Assembly: GCF_000230895.2 (NCBI RefSeq)
Contig: NC_016604.1
Span: 3,410,001 to 3,474,000 of the forward strand
Direction: 5' to 3'
DNA from: Mycolicibacterium rhodesiae NBB3
GTDB lineage: Bacteria; Actinomycetota; Actinomycetes; Mycobacteriales; Mycobacteriaceae
Length of the DNA stretch: 64,000 bases
Shown: one piece after another, positions 10,706 to 20,896 of the stretch
Position numbering within the stretch: the stretch's first letter is position 1
Layout of the letters: each line of letters starts with the position of its first letter
Program-made: the position numbers and the translations under genes
Notes under the pieces: model-generated
Database searches by the model: none
The model's input: only the letters and a program-made list of their open reading frames with translations
What the model was told of the DNA's origin: nothing

Positions 10706-11242
10706 ATGGACATCAAGAAGTTGGCAGTAGCCACGACGATGACCGGTGCACTGGGACTCGGCGCGCTCGGCTTGGGCACAGGCCTCGCGCACGCTGATCC
10801 GAAGCTGCCTCCGATTCCCGTCCCCGGCATTCCGCACGTGGATGTCCCGGCCGCTCCGAGTGTGCACGTTCCTGATGTGAACGTGCCGAGTGTGAACGTT
10901 CCTGATGTGAACGTGCCGAGTGTGAACGTTCCTGATGTGAACGTGCCGAGTGTGAACGTTCCTGATGTGAACGTGCCGAGTGTGAACGTTCCTGATGTGA
11001 ACGTGCCCGAGGTGCAGTTCCCGGAGATCGACAACTACTTCCGGCTGCCCAACGGGCACATCCCGCCGGGACAACTGAAGAATGCGGCGTTCATCAACAA
11101 CGTTAGGAACCCGTTCTTCAACATCCCTCCGGGCCAGCTCAAGAAGCTGCCCACGGTCGAAGGGATCATCAACCCGTTCTTCGAGGAGGTGCCGGGCCAC
11201 TGGACGATTGAGGCCGACGCCGAGGCCGAGGTCGGCTCCTAG
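10706..11242 (+). CDS. Secreted VNVP-decapeptide-repeat protein, function unknown
   Basis: I do not recognise this family. The ATG at 10706 follows AAGGAG by 6 bases and encodes 178 residues. Residues 1-30 are a signal peptide ending in GLAHA. Residues 31-51 are Pro-rich. Residues 52-101 are five tandem copies of a decapeptide of the type PSVNVPDVNV, in which every second residue is Val or Pro-flanked, suggesting an extended beta or polyproline-like rod. The C-terminal part holds a duplicated IPPGQLK segment (residues 119-125 and 140-146), each followed within 20 residues by NPFF, then an acidic end. It is inserted between mfd and mazG, which are adjacent in M. tuberculosis. Confidence 0.85.
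   Translation: MDIKKLAVATTMTGALGLGALGLGTGLAHADPKLPPIPVPGIPHVDVPAAPSVHVPDVNVPSVNVPDVNVPSVNVPDVNVPSVNVPDVNVPSVNVPDVNVPEVQFPEIDNYFRLPNGHIPPGQLKNAAFINNVRNPFFNIPPGQLKKLPTVEGIINPFFEEVPGHWTIEADAEAEVGS
10861..11007 (+). repeat. Five tandem 30-bp direct repeats
   Basis: The unit TGTGAACGTTCCTGATGTGA + ACGTGCCGAG occurs five times head to tail with no spacer. The first copy has CAC for AAC and the last diverges in its final bases. Middle copies are identical at every base, including synonymous positions, so they arose by recent duplication rather than by selection on the protein alone. Each unit encodes ten residues in frame, so copy-number change would keep the reading frame. Confidence 0.95.
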
Positions 11243-11276
11243 GCCAGCCGGAGTACTAGTCACAAAGGCGTGACGC

Positions 11277-11310
11277 GATGGCCGCTCTGTCTTCGGGCAG
11301 GGCGGCCATC
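11277..11310 (+). terminator. Strong hairpin after the VNVP gene
   Basis: GATGGCCGCTCTG (11277-11289) pairs with CAGGGCGGCCATC (11298-11310): 13 pairs including one G-U, with an 8-base loop. It starts 35 bp after the VNVP stop codon and lies before the mazG promoter region. There is no T-tract, which is usual for mycobacterial terminators. Confidence 0.65.
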
Positions 11311-11365
11311 CCCGCGTCGATGCAAGGGGCAGCAGGCGGTGCTCACCGGCCGCGTCGGGTCTGAC

Positions 11366-11395
11366 TATGTTGATATAACCGAGATCGGCGATCTC
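11366..11395 (+). promoter_or_regulatory. Candidate mazG promoter with overlapping dyad operator
   Basis: Two overlapping -10-like hexamers, TATGTT (11366-11371) and TATAAC (11374-11379), are followed by the perfect dyad GAGATC-GGC-GATCTC (11381-11395), which would cover the transcription start. mazG begins at 11424. The regulator is unknown. Confidence 0.4.
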
Positions 11396-11423
11396 CATCA
11401 GAGCGTGTTAGGGGTGTGGCCAG

Positions 11424-12482
11424 ATGACCGTTGTCTTGGTCGACCCGCGCCGCCCCTCGCTGGTGCCCGTCGAGGCGATCAATTTGCTTGCCGGCGATGT
11501 CCAGTACACCGAGGAGATGCCGGTCAGGGTGCCCTGGTCGCTGCCGGCAGCCAGGCCGTGCTCCTATGACGCGTCAGACGACGAAGCCGCACCCGTGCTG
11601 CTGTCGTCAGATCCCGATCATCCCGCGGTGCGGGCGCGGCTGGCGGCCGGTGACAAGCTCATCGAAGCGCAGGGAGCAGCGGCGGGTGAACGCCTCGTCG
11701 ACGCAGTGGCGATGATGGACAAGTTGCGGACGTCGGGGCCGTGGGAGAGCCAGCAGACGCACGATTCGCTGCGCCGCTACCTGCTGGAGGAGACCTACGA
11801 GGTCTTCGACGCGGTGCGCAACGGCAACGCCGACGAGTTGCGCGACGAACTCGGAGATGTGTTGCTGCAAGTGCTCTTTCACGCGCGCATCGCCGAGGAC
11901 GCTCCCGAGCATCCGTTCTCGATTGACGACGTCGCGGATTCGCTCATCCGCAAGCTCGTCAATCGGGTGCCCGCTGTGCTTGCCGGAGAAGAGATTTCGC
12001 TCGAGGACCAGCTCGCCCAATGGGAGGAGCGCAAGGCCATCGAAAGGTCGCTCAAGGGTGTCCGATCGGCGATGGACGATGTGCCCACGGGCCAACCCGC
12101 ATTGGCCCTGGCGCAGAAGGTGATTGAGCGGGCGACGGCGGCAGGCTTGCCCGTCGACCTGGTGCCGGAGTCGATCACCTCGGTGACCGTCGCGGCCCAC
12201 GTCGACTCGGAGAACACGTTGCGTTCGTCGGCGCTGGAGTTCATGGACACCGTGCGCGCCGCCGAGCTCGCAATCGCGGCGGCGCGGCGCGGGGCAGACA
12301 TGCCCGAAGCGCTCGACGTGTCAGCGCCGGGGGACATCACCGAGGAGGAATGGCGGACGCACTGGCCCATCCGGGCGGACGCCGAACCTGCGCCGACCGA
12401 GGAGGACGTGCCTGCCGAGGCGGCCGATGACGAGAATGGCGAGGAATCGCAGGATGAAGAGGTAGTCGTCGAATCGCGATGA
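11424..12482 (+). CDS. mazG: Nucleoside triphosphate pyrophosphohydrolase MazG
   Basis: Hydrolyses (d)NTPs to monophosphates, protecting against oxidised and non-canonical nucleotides. Of 352 residues, about 90-210 form the MazG domain with the metal-binding motif LLEETYE followed by ELRDELGDVLLQ (the EExxE...ExxD pattern). The N-terminal ~80 residues are a mycobacterial extension (VVLVDPRRPSLVPVEA). The C-terminus ends in an acidic tail rich in Glu and Asp. It lies downstream of mfd as in M. tuberculosis, separated here by the VNVP gene. The ATG has AGGGG about 10 bases upstream. Confidence 0.93.
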   Translation: MTVVLVDPRRPSLVPVEAINLLAGDVQYTEEMPVRVPWSLPAARPCSYDASDDEAAPVLLSSDPDHPAVRARLAAGDKLIEAQGAAAGERLVDAVAMMDKLRTSGPWESQQTHDSLRRYLLEETYEVFDAVRNGNADELRDELGDVLLQVLFHARIAEDAPEHPFSIDDVADSLIRKLVNRVPAVLAGEEISLEDQLAQWEERKAIERSLKGVRSAMDDVPTGQPALALAQKVIERATAAGLPVDLVPESITSVTVAAHVDSENTLRSSALEFMDTVRAAELAIAAARRGADMPEALDVSAPGDITEEEWRTHWPIRADAEPAPTEEDVPAEAADDENGEESQDEEVVVESR

Positions 12483-12588
12483 TCCCGGTTAACTGGGAAT
12501 CGACGTAGGAGGCGTCGGCCACGCCTGCCCACCGTGTCCGAAACGCGTGGGACGATGGCAGTGACCGAGGTTGTTTCGAGGGAGTTTG

Positions 12589-13320
12589 GTGTCGCGCGTG
12601 CGTTGGGGGCGGGCGGTCGCAGTAGTGGGAGCGACGGCGCTGCTCATGGCTTCTAGCTGCTCATGGCAGGTGGGAACCCCGATTCCGGAGGGGGTGCCGC
12701 CTCCTGCCGGCGACCCCGTGCCCAAAATCGACACCCATGCCGGCGGCCGTCCCGCCGACCAGCTGCGCGAATGGGCCGCCGAACGGGCCCCTCATCTGGG
12801 CATCCCGATCAACGCACTGGAGGCCTACGCCTACGCGGCGCGGGTAGCCGAGGTCGAGAATCCCGACTGCCACTTGGAGTGGACCACGCTCGCGGGGATC
12901 GGTGAGGTCGAGAGCCATCACGGCACATTCCGCGGCGCGCAGATCGCCGAGAACGGCGACGTCACTCCGCCGATCCGCGGGGTTCGACTGGACGGCACCA
13001 ACGGAAACCTCGAGATCATCGACAACGACGGCGGCGAGATGGACGGCGATCCGACGCACGCCAGGGCGATGGGCCCGATGCAGTTCATCCCGGAGACCTG
13101 GCGGCTGTACGGCGTCGACGCCAACAACGACGGCGTCATCAGCCCCGACAACTTCGACGATGCGGCCCTGTCGGCGGCCGGTTATCTGTGCTGGCGGGGC
13201 AAGGACCTGTCCACGCCCAAGGGCTGGATGGAGGCCCTGCGGGCGTACAACCTCTCCGACCAGTACGCACGCACCGTGCGGGACTGGGCGACGGCCTACG
13301 CCGACGGACACCCCCTCTGA
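12589..13320 (+). CDS. lpqU: LpqU-like lipoprotein, lytic transglycosylase domain
   Basis: Predicted envelope lipoprotein that probably cleaves peptidoglycan. I chose the GTG at 12589, with GAGGGAG four bases upstream, giving 243 residues; an in-frame TTG at 12571 is less likely. The signal peptide ends in the lipobox MASSC. The catalytic domain has the SLT/MltB-type motif GIGEVESHHG, whose first Glu is the likely acid, then MGPMQFIPETW and SAAGYLC. The segment DANNDGVISPDNFDD looks like an inserted Asp-rich loop. Position before eno matches M. tuberculosis Rv1022. Confidence 0.9.
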   Translation: MSRVRWGRAVAVVGATALLMASSCSWQVGTPIPEGVPPPAGDPVPKIDTHAGGRPADQLREWAAERAPHLGIPINALEAYAYAARVAEVENPDCHLEWTTLAGIGEVESHHGTFRGAQIAENGDVTPPIRGVRLDGTNGNLEIIDNDGGEMDGDPTHARAMGPMQFIPETWRLYGVDANNDGVISPDNFDDAALSAAGYLCWRGKDLSTPKGWMEALRAYNLSDQYARTVRDWATAYADGHPL

Positions 13321-13348
13321 GCACGCCCCACGCCGGTCGAACCTCTAG

Positions 13349-14674
<1,326 letters not shown>

Positions 14675-14677
14675 CCC

Positions 14678-15388
14678 GTGCCAGAAGCGAAGCGGCCCGA
14701 CCCCAAGCGGCGATCCCCGACTTCTCGACCAGGTAAGTCGGGGAAGTCCGAGGCCGCCCGGGGTCGCCCGCGGAGCACATCGTCCGTCCGCCGAGAGTCC
14801 CGCACCACCGAGCCGCAGCCGACGCCCGAGGTTGACGCCGCCGAACCGCAGGAGAGCACCACCGACTCGATCCGCAAATCCATTGCGGTGTCGGCAGAAC
14901 AACAGTCCGAGCAGCGGTTCGGGTCCGCGGCACGTCGCGCCGCGATCCTGGCCGCGGTGGTGTGTGTGCTGACGTTGACCATCGCCGGGCCCGTGCGCAC
15001 CTACTTCGGGCAGCGGACCGAGATGAAGCAACTGAAGGCCACCGAGGAACAGCTGCGCGCGCAGATCGCGGACCTCGAACAGCAGAAGGTCAAGTTGGGC
15101 GATCCCGTGTTCATCGCCGCGCAGGCGCGCGAACGGCTCGGATTCGTCATGCCAGGCGAGATTCCATATCAGGTGCAGCTCCCTCCCGGCGCTGCCGCCC
15201 CGGCGACGCCGGGTGTAGAGGCGCCCACCGCCGATCGCAACGAACCCTGGTACACGGCCCTGTGGGGCACCATTGCAGATGCGCCATACGGCGTTGCGCC
15301 CGCGCCCGCGCCCGCCCCGCCCGCGCCGCCGGGGGCCCCAGCGCCCGTGCCTCCGGTCCCGACCAGTGCGCCCACTCCCGGTGGTTGA
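14678..15388 (+). CDS. ftsB: Septum formation initiator FtsB/DivIC family
   Basis: Bitopic divisome protein. The 236 residues comprise a basic, Ser/Pro-rich cytoplasmic N-terminus (about 85 residues), one membrane helix (AAILAAVVCVLTLTIAGPV), a coiled coil (TEMKQLKATEEQLRAQIADL) and the family end motif ERLGFVMPGEIPY. A Pro/Ala-rich tail of about 60 residues follows, as in mycobacterial Rv1024. The GTG start lies 3 bp after eno. Its stop overlaps the next gene by 8 bp. Confidence 0.88.
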   Translation: MPEAKRPDPKRRSPTSRPGKSGKSEAARGRPRSTSSVRRESRTTEPQPTPEVDAAEPQESTTDSIRKSIAVSAEQQSEQRFGSAARRAAILAAVVCVLTLTIAGPVRTYFGQRTEMKQLKATEEQLRAQIADLEQQKVKLGDPVFIAAQARERLGFVMPGEIPYQVQLPPGAAAPATPGVEAPTADRNEPWYTALWGTIADAPYGVAPAPAPAPPAPPGAPAPVPPVPTSAPTPGG

Positions 15389-15875
15389 GCCGGCGGATCT
15401 GGAGGCGGTCGCGAAGCAGCTGGGTCGTGAACCTCGCGGTGTACTGGAGATCGCCTACCGGTGCCCCAACGGTGAGCCCGCAGTAGTCAAGACAGCACCG
15501 AAGCTCGAAGACGGAACACCGTTTCCGACGCTGTATTACTTGACCCATCCCGCGCTGACAGCGGCGGCCAGCCGGTTGGAGTCGTCGGGAATGATGCGGG
15601 AGATGTCCGAGCGCCTGCAGCACGACTCGGACCTGGCCGCCGCCTATCTGAAGGCGCACGAGTCCTACCTTGCCGAGCGTGACGCGATAGAGCCCTTGGG
15701 CACAACGTTTTCCGGCGGCGGCATGCCGGACCGGGTGAAGTGCCTGCACGTGGTCATCGCGCATTCACTGGCCAAGGGTCCCGGTACCAACCCGTTCGGC
15801 GACGAGGCGTTGGCGGTGCTGGCCGGCGAACCGGCGATGGCGGGAATCCTTGAGAGAGAGACGTGGAGCGCATGA
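15381..15875 (+). CDS. DUF501 family protein
   Basis: Conserved actinobacterial protein of unknown function, the equivalent of Rv1025. I chose the GTG at 15381, which gives 164 residues and overlaps the ftsB stop; the longer upstream reading only translates the ftsB Pro-rich tail in another frame. Visible DUF501 features are the start DLEAVAKQLGREPRGVLEIA, YRCPNGEPAVVKT, PTLYYLTHP and the end segment MPDRVKCLHVVIAHSLAKG. It is tightly coupled between ftsB and ppx2. Confidence 0.85.
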   Translation: MVEPADLEAVAKQLGREPRGVLEIAYRCPNGEPAVVKTAPKLEDGTPFPTLYYLTHPALTAAASRLESSGMMREMSERLQHDSDLAAAYLKAHESYLAERDAIEPLGTTFSGGGMPDRVKCLHVVIAHSLAKGPGTNPFGDEALAVLAGEPAMAGILERETWSA

Positions 15876-16813
15876 GTAGGGTCGGGGCCATCGACTGCGG
15901 CACCAACTCGATCCGTCTGCTGATCGCCGACGTCGACGATGCCGGGAGGCTGTCCGACGTGCACCGCGAGATGCGAATCGTGCGTCTGGGCCAGGGCGTC
16001 GATGCCACCGGGCAATTCGCCCCCGATGCGCTGACCCGCACCAGGGCGGCGCTCGTCGACTACGCCGAATTGCTGCGTGCACAGGAGGTTCCGACGGTGC
16101 GGATGGTCGCGACGTCGGCGACGCGTGATGCGTCCAACCGCGACGTGTTCTTCGCGATGACCGCAGAGGTTCTCGGGGCCGTCGTACCTGGCGCGGTCGC
16201 CGAGGTGATCACCGGGACGGAAGAGGCCGAACTGTCTTTCCGCGGTGCGGTCAACGAATTGGACACGGCCTCAGGTCCTTTCGCAGTCGTCGATCTCGGT
16301 GGCGGCTCGACCGAGGTGGTGCTCGGCGTGCGCGATGTCGAGGCCAGCTTCTCCGCCGACATCGGCTGCGTTCGACTGACCGAGCGCTGCCTCCACTCCG
16401 ACCCGCCAACTGTCGAGGAGGTCGCCGCGGCGCGCGAGGTCGTCCGCGAGGGGCTGGCGCAGGCATTCGCGGTGGTGCCCGTCGAACGCGCGCGCACCTG
16501 GGTCGGCGTGGCCGGCACCATGACGACGGTGGCGGCGCTGGCGCACCAGATGGCGACGTACGATTCCGAGGCAATCCATCTGTCCCGCACCACTTTCGAC
16601 GAATTGTTACCGGTCTGCGATGAGCTCATTGCGATGACACGTGCGCAGCGCGCTGTCCTTGGCCCAATGCACGAGGGCCGGGTGGATGTCATCGGCGGTG
16701 GAGCGATCATCGTCGAGGAACTCGCGTACGCACTGGGGCAGCGGGCCGGCATCGTCGAATTGGTGGTCAGCGAGCATGACATTCTCGACGGCATCGCGCT
16801 GTCCATCGCGTAG
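15872..16813 (+). CDS. ppx2: Exopolyphosphatase/guanosine pentaphosphate phosphohydrolase family
   Basis: Member of the Ppx/GppA ASKHA phosphotransferase fold acting on polyphosphate or pppGpp. From the ATG at 15872, whose ATGA overlaps the DUF501 stop, it has 313 residues. Motifs are the phosphate-1 loop GAIDCGTNSIRLL, EVITGTEEAELSFRGAV and the phosphate-2 loop VVDLGGGSTEVVLG. It lacks the C-terminal HD domain of E. coli Ppx, which is normal for the short mycobacterial forms. A GTG at 15863 is an alternative start. Confidence 0.9.
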   Translation: MSRVGAIDCGTNSIRLLIADVDDAGRLSDVHREMRIVRLGQGVDATGQFAPDALTRTRAALVDYAELLRAQEVPTVRMVATSATRDASNRDVFFAMTAEVLGAVVPGAVAEVITGTEEAELSFRGAVNELDTASGPFAVVDLGGGSTEVVLGVRDVEASFSADIGCVRLTERCLHSDPPTVEEVAAAREVVREGLAQAFAVVPVERARTWVGVAGTMTTVAALAHQMATYDSEAIHLSRTTFDELLPVCDELIAMTRAQRAVLGPMHEGRVDVIGGGAIIVEELAYALGQRAGIVELVVSEHDILDGIALSIA

Positions 16814-16825
16814 GCGACGTCTCGA

Positions 16826-18049
16826 TTAGACGAGGCCGGACTGTACAAGCGCGTCATCGATGAATCGCTGCACAGGCCGCGAGCGAAAGAATCCTGTGTG
16901 CCCGCCGCGGTACCAGACGATCTCGGGTCTGCCCCAGTGTTCCCAGAGTCGGGCGACCTGCTCACGCGGATGCACGAGCTGATCGGCAACGCCGGCGTAG
17001 ATGAAGCGGCCTCGCATCGGCACGCGGGGAGCAAGCGACAGTGGTGACACCATCTGCCCGATGGGCTCGGCCATCGCGACCGTTTCTAGCCGGGGGTCGT
17101 CGTCGCTGAGCCCAGCGTGACGCATCAGTATCTCGACGAGGTCGACCACCGGGACGCCGAGAATCGCGCAGGTGAGTCCGTCTTCGAGGCTGGCGACCAG
17201 CGATGCGACATAGCCGCCGAGCGAGATCCCGTTCAAGCCGATCGCCGACTCCGGCTGTTGCGAACGTATCCATGAGACAAGGCGGCGAATGTCCCACACC
17301 GCGTGCGCGGTCGCGTGAACATCGTCGAGTACGTCCTCGCCGGGGAATGCGACGCCTTTCGGCAAGCTCCGCGCACGGGGGCCGTGGAGCGGGAGAACGG
17401 GTAAGACGACATTGAGACCGAGATCCCGATGAAGGTGCCACCCCCGAAACAATGCGAGGTCAAGACCGGCTCGGCCCATCTCGGCGCCGTGGATGCACAC
17501 CACCCAGGGGCGTGGTTCGCGGTGGCGGAGCATCAACGCGTACTCGCGGCTGTTTGCCGTATAGCCGAGCCATCGTTCGCGACCTGGTTCGCCCACCCGC
17601 GGCGCATAGCCGCTGTCGAAGACGATGCGTTCGTAGGAACGTCCAAGATGTTTCACGGGTCGGACGGTGACGTCGGTCAGCGGTGGAGGTTTGGCGAAGA
17701 AGCCCTCGGCCCTGTCGAGCCACCCTCTGCGCCCGTAGAACCGCAGCGCCGCAACAACTTCGCCGGTGATTCGTCCGAACGCGAGCGGTTCGCTGACCGG
17801 TCGGTGCATCCGCAGACCCAGCAGGGCGATCTCGTCGCGAAACGCTTGTGAGGCCAGCGCGATCGTGGGGCGGGCAATCGGTAAGTCGGTTGGTTCGTGG
17901 CCGAGATAATCCCGCCACGATTGCGTGTAGTAGCGGCCGGTGCTGACGAAAGGCTTGACGACACTTCCCAACGCGCCAACACCGGGTGGTTGCTGGCGAG
18001 GCGTGCCCGACCTGGGTTTGCCGTCATCGTCGTTGAGGGGTGCTGCCAT
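16826..18049 (-). CDS. Alpha/beta hydrolase
   Basis: A 407-residue serine hydrolase-like protein of unknown substrate. The N-terminal ~170 residues form an extension with no motif I recognise. The hydrolase core follows: WVVCIHGAEMGRAG (oxyanion region), LPLHGPR, the nucleophile elbow GISLGGY, then an acid in GVADQLVHP and the catalytic His in RGGHTGFF. No signal peptide is seen. It converges on ppx2 with a 12-bp gap. Related long hydrolases are common in mycobacteria and often called dienelactone-hydrolase-like. Confidence 0.8.
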   Translation of the reverse strand: MAAPLNDDDGKPRSGTPRQQPPGVGALGSVVKPFVSTGRYYTQSWRDYLGHEPTDLPIARPTIALASQAFRDEIALLGLRMHRPVSEPLAFGRITGEVVAALRFYGRRGWLDRAEGFFAKPPPLTDVTVRPVKHLGRSYERIVFDSGYAPRVGEPGRERWLGYTANSREYALMLRHREPRPWVVCIHGAEMGRAGLDLALFRGWHLHRDLGLNVVLPVLPLHGPRARSLPKGVAFPGEDVLDDVHATAHAVWDIRRLVSWIRSQQPESAIGLNGISLGGYVASLVASLEDGLTCAILGVPVVDLVEILMRHAGLSDDDPRLETVAMAEPIGQMVSPLSLAPRVPMRGRFIYAGVADQLVHPREQVARLWEHWGRPEIVWYRGGHTGFFRSRPVQRFIDDALVQSGLV

Positions 18050-18167
18050 GTTAGGTGACGCTACGACCGTCTCAGGCGAGTCGTTAGGGTCCTAGGTCCC
18101 GGCACGGCCGGTCAAACAGCCTCTATCGTTTCGAAGCGGTGCCGTACAGGCGATTACGCAGATGAGG

Positions 18168-20031
18168 TCACGGCGCCACGCGAGGCCGCCAGGAGTGCAG
18201 TTGCCGAAGCAACGCGTTCTTCTTGTAGTGGTGCTCGGCCATCCTGCGCAGGATGTCGTCGAGCACAACCACCGCGTCATCGATGTGTGTGCCCTTGTTG
18301 AGCATGACGCATTCGGCGCGTTCACCCATTGCGGCATCGCTGATTTCGGCGCGGGACGGCAAACCGTTCTTCGCGAGTTGTTCGAGTACCTGTGTGGCCC
18401 AGATCGCCGGCAGGTGCGCGGCTTCGCACAGCCACAGGATCTCTTCCTGCAATTCGGCCATCCGTTCGTGGCCCACCTCGACCGCGAGGTCACCGCGCGC
18501 GATCATCACCCCGATGCGCGGTCGGCGCATCGCGGTCAGCAGCAGTTGGGGCAGGTGCTCGAACGCTCGCTTCGTCTCGATCTTGAGCACGACACCGAGG
18601 TGATCGCCGCCGAACCGGTGCAGCGTGTCGATGAGCTGGATGATCTCGGACGAATCCTGGACGAACGACACGTCGACGACGTCGGCGATATCCACCACGG
18701 TGGCCAGATCGGCGATGTCCTTGTCGGTCAATGCCGATATCGGCAGCCGCGTGTCCGGCACGTTGATGCTCTTGGCGGCGCGTAACCGGGAAACCATCGG
18801 GCTCGCAGTGGTCAATTCGCACCCCGAGCACGTCGTGATCGACCGACACGATCTCACCGCCGATGCGGCCGTCGTCGAAATGGATCTTCTCGCCGACCTG
18901 AGCGTTGTCGAAAACCTGGGGAAGCGTGCAGCCGATCCTGGGTGTGCCCTCGGCCTCTACGGGGGTCGGCGAGCAGTCACGGGTCAGGTGCAGCAGGTCG
19001 CCGCGGCGTAGCTGCAGGTATTGCTCCCTGGCGGGCAGGAGTCCCAGTTCGGCGGGATCGTCAGAGTGCCGAACGCGCAGGACGGTGTGAGTGGCCAGGT
19101 AGGTGGTCTTGCGCGTGGTCGCGATGAGTCCCGCAGCATTGTCGTCGGATCTCGTCAGCACCAGGTGCCTTTTCGCGCCCCGGGTGTCTTGGAGGGTGAC
19201 GACGTCACCGTCTGCTCTGCGGCTCAGCCACTGTGCAGGCACAGGCAAGATGTGCATGCCGGGTTCGGGCGGGTCGGTCGGGGTTTCAGCGGCGGTCAGC
19301 CAGGCTCGGGCCGGTGCGATGACATGGCCGAGAGCGTCGCGGTGGGGCCGGAGCTTGACGACACGGGGCCCGGGCTGGATCGGCCCGGTGCGCAGCTTGG
19401 GGCCTGCGAGGTCCATGGCGACGACGCAGCATCGGCCGGTCACAGTACTTGCGTGCCGCACATGGCGGACCATGGCCCGCCATGCGTCGGCATCGTCGTG
19501 GGCGCAGTTGATGCGGGCGACGTTCATGCCGCACTCGACCAGTCCGTGAACGAGGTCGGGGTCCGTCGCCGCCTCGGACGGCAGGGTGACCATGATGCGG
19601 GTCTCACGACCGGGTGGGGTCGGCCCGAGCAGCTCGATGGCCCTTCGCCGCAACATCTCGCGACCCTCGTGTGCGCCGACCGCAGCTGGTAGGGGGGGAC
19701 GCCAGGTGTCTTCCAGCATCGCGACGATCGCAGATCGGACAACCCGCAACGTAGCCTCGACATGTGGCTCGCTGCGGCCCAGCGACGACAAGCCGAAAGT
19801 GCCCAGCCGGGCCTGCAAGTCGCGCAGATCGTATTGCCGAATCGCCTAGTAGTGCACAAGGTTCCGCGCACTCGCGCGATACTCCGGTGCCACGGTGGGC
19901 AGCCAGTCCAACCATGCGTGTTCAGCCGCCGCAAGACTTTCGAGCAGGTCGTCCAGCTGCGCAAGCAAACGGACCAGTTCACGGTCGGTCGGATCCTCAG
20001 GCGCCACGAGACCGGTCTCATGCAATGACAT
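18168..20031 (-). pseudogene. Pyruvate-kinase-like gene broken by a nonsense codon and a frameshift
   Basis: Three consecutive segments reconstruct one ~620-residue pyruvate-kinase-family protein. Segment 1 (20031-19849) starts MSLHETGLVAPEDPT and ends ARNLVHY at a TAG (19846-19848). Segment 2 continues in the same frame (AIRQYDLRDLQARLG, AMDLAGPKLRTGP) until about 18790. Segment 3 resumes one base out of frame as LRAAKSINVPDTRLP, KIETKRAFE, the PK signature MIARGDLAVEVG and SRAEISDAAMG. The total span of 1864 bp is one base over a multiple of three, consistent with a single extra base, perhaps in the CCC/GGG run near 18788-18790. The N-terminal extension marks it as the long paralogue, not the housekeeping pyk. 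Either defect could be a sequencing error, but two together suggest decay. Confidence 0.85.
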
Positions 20032-20108
20032 GAAAATACGCTATCGGCCACGGGTTACTGGCCGGTGAACACCGACGCGGCCCTCCGGCACGTGTCAGCA
20101 GGGCACAC

Positions 20109-20807
20109 TCAAGCCGCAAACGAGAGGCCGGCGGCGACCGCGAAGCCAAGCACCGCAGCCAAACCCGCCTTCTCCCCGGCCTTTTGCGTGGCCTCCGGGA
20201 TCATCGAGCCGACCAGCATCACCAGGAGGGCGCCGGCGGCGAACCCGTTGATCCCGCCGCGCCATTGCGCTCCGGCGATCTCCTGCAGTTGGTACCCGAC
20301 GATTGTCGCGGCGGCGCAGAGAATCGCAATCGCCGTCCAGGTCAGTAGGATCCACCCCGTGCTGCGACGGGCGGATCTCATATCGGTGGCCGAGCCGATC
20401 GCCTCGGGCAGGTTCGACACGAAGATGGCGACCAACAATGCCAGGCTGACGCCATGACCGTCGGCGATGCCGATGCCGAGGACCGCCTGCTCCGGTATGC
20501 CGTCCAGCAGTGCACCCAGCAGCAGCGACAGCCCTGACGCATTGCTTGCCTCCTTCCGGTCGATGGCGCGGTCGGCGATGTAGAACACGATCGCGCCGGC
20601 GGCCAGTCCCACGGCCACCGCAACCGCGCCGCCAAGCCGGAAGCCCGTCTCTGCCAGTTCGAAAGAGATGCTTGCGACCAGGGCGCCGGCGCCGAATCCG
20701 AGCACCAGACCAACGAGGCGCGCGTTCCAGTCGCGGAGTACGCCGGCCACCGCGCCGACGATCAACGACGATGCCGCAACGGCTCCCCACAGCAGGGCTT
20801 CGAGCAC
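20109..20807 (-). CDS. ZIP-family metal transporter
   Basis: Integral membrane protein of 232 residues with about eight hydrophobic helices, probably importing or moving zinc or another divalent metal. Helix 4 contains GALLDGIPEQ and helix 5 contains VSNLPEAIGSA, the metal-site pattern of ZIP/ZupT proteins. The variable loop after helix 3 is short and lacks the His-rich run of some family members. GTG start at 20807; TAAGCT lies 6 bases before it, suggesting a leaderless mRNA. Confidence 0.85.
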   Translation of the reverse strand: MLEALLWGAVAASSLIVGAVAGVLRDWNARLVGLVLGFGAGALVASISFELAETGFRLGGAVAVAVGLAAGAIVFYIADRAIDRKEASNASGLSLLLGALLDGIPEQAVLGIGIADGHGVSLALLVAIFVSNLPEAIGSATDMRSARRSTGWILLTWTAIAILCAAATIVGYQLQEIAGAQWRGGINGFAAGALLVMLVGSMIPEATQKAGEKAGLAAVLGFAVAAGLSFAA

Positions 20808-20896
20808 AGATCGAGCTTAGGCAGGTTGGGGCGCCGCCGGGCATGGTCCCGCGGTTCGTCGAGCGCACTGCGAAGCTGGAATGAACCGGCTTGGCG

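Noticed and set aside
10861..11010. Regular 30-bp repeats that could suggest a CRISPR array
   Set aside because: The copies are contiguous with no spacers and are in frame within a gene with a signal peptide and ribosome-binding site; they are coding tandem repeats.
12978..13170. Asp-rich segment of LpqU as a true EF-hand
   Set aside because: Only one loop-like stretch (DANNDGVISPDNF) is present, without flanking EF helices; it is better described as an inserted calcium-loop-like segment of unknown role.
19846..19848. In-frame TAG in the pyruvate-kinase-like gene read as a recoded amino acid
   Set aside because: A second, independent frameshift downstream in the same gene fits gene decay better, and nothing in the window suggests amber suppression.
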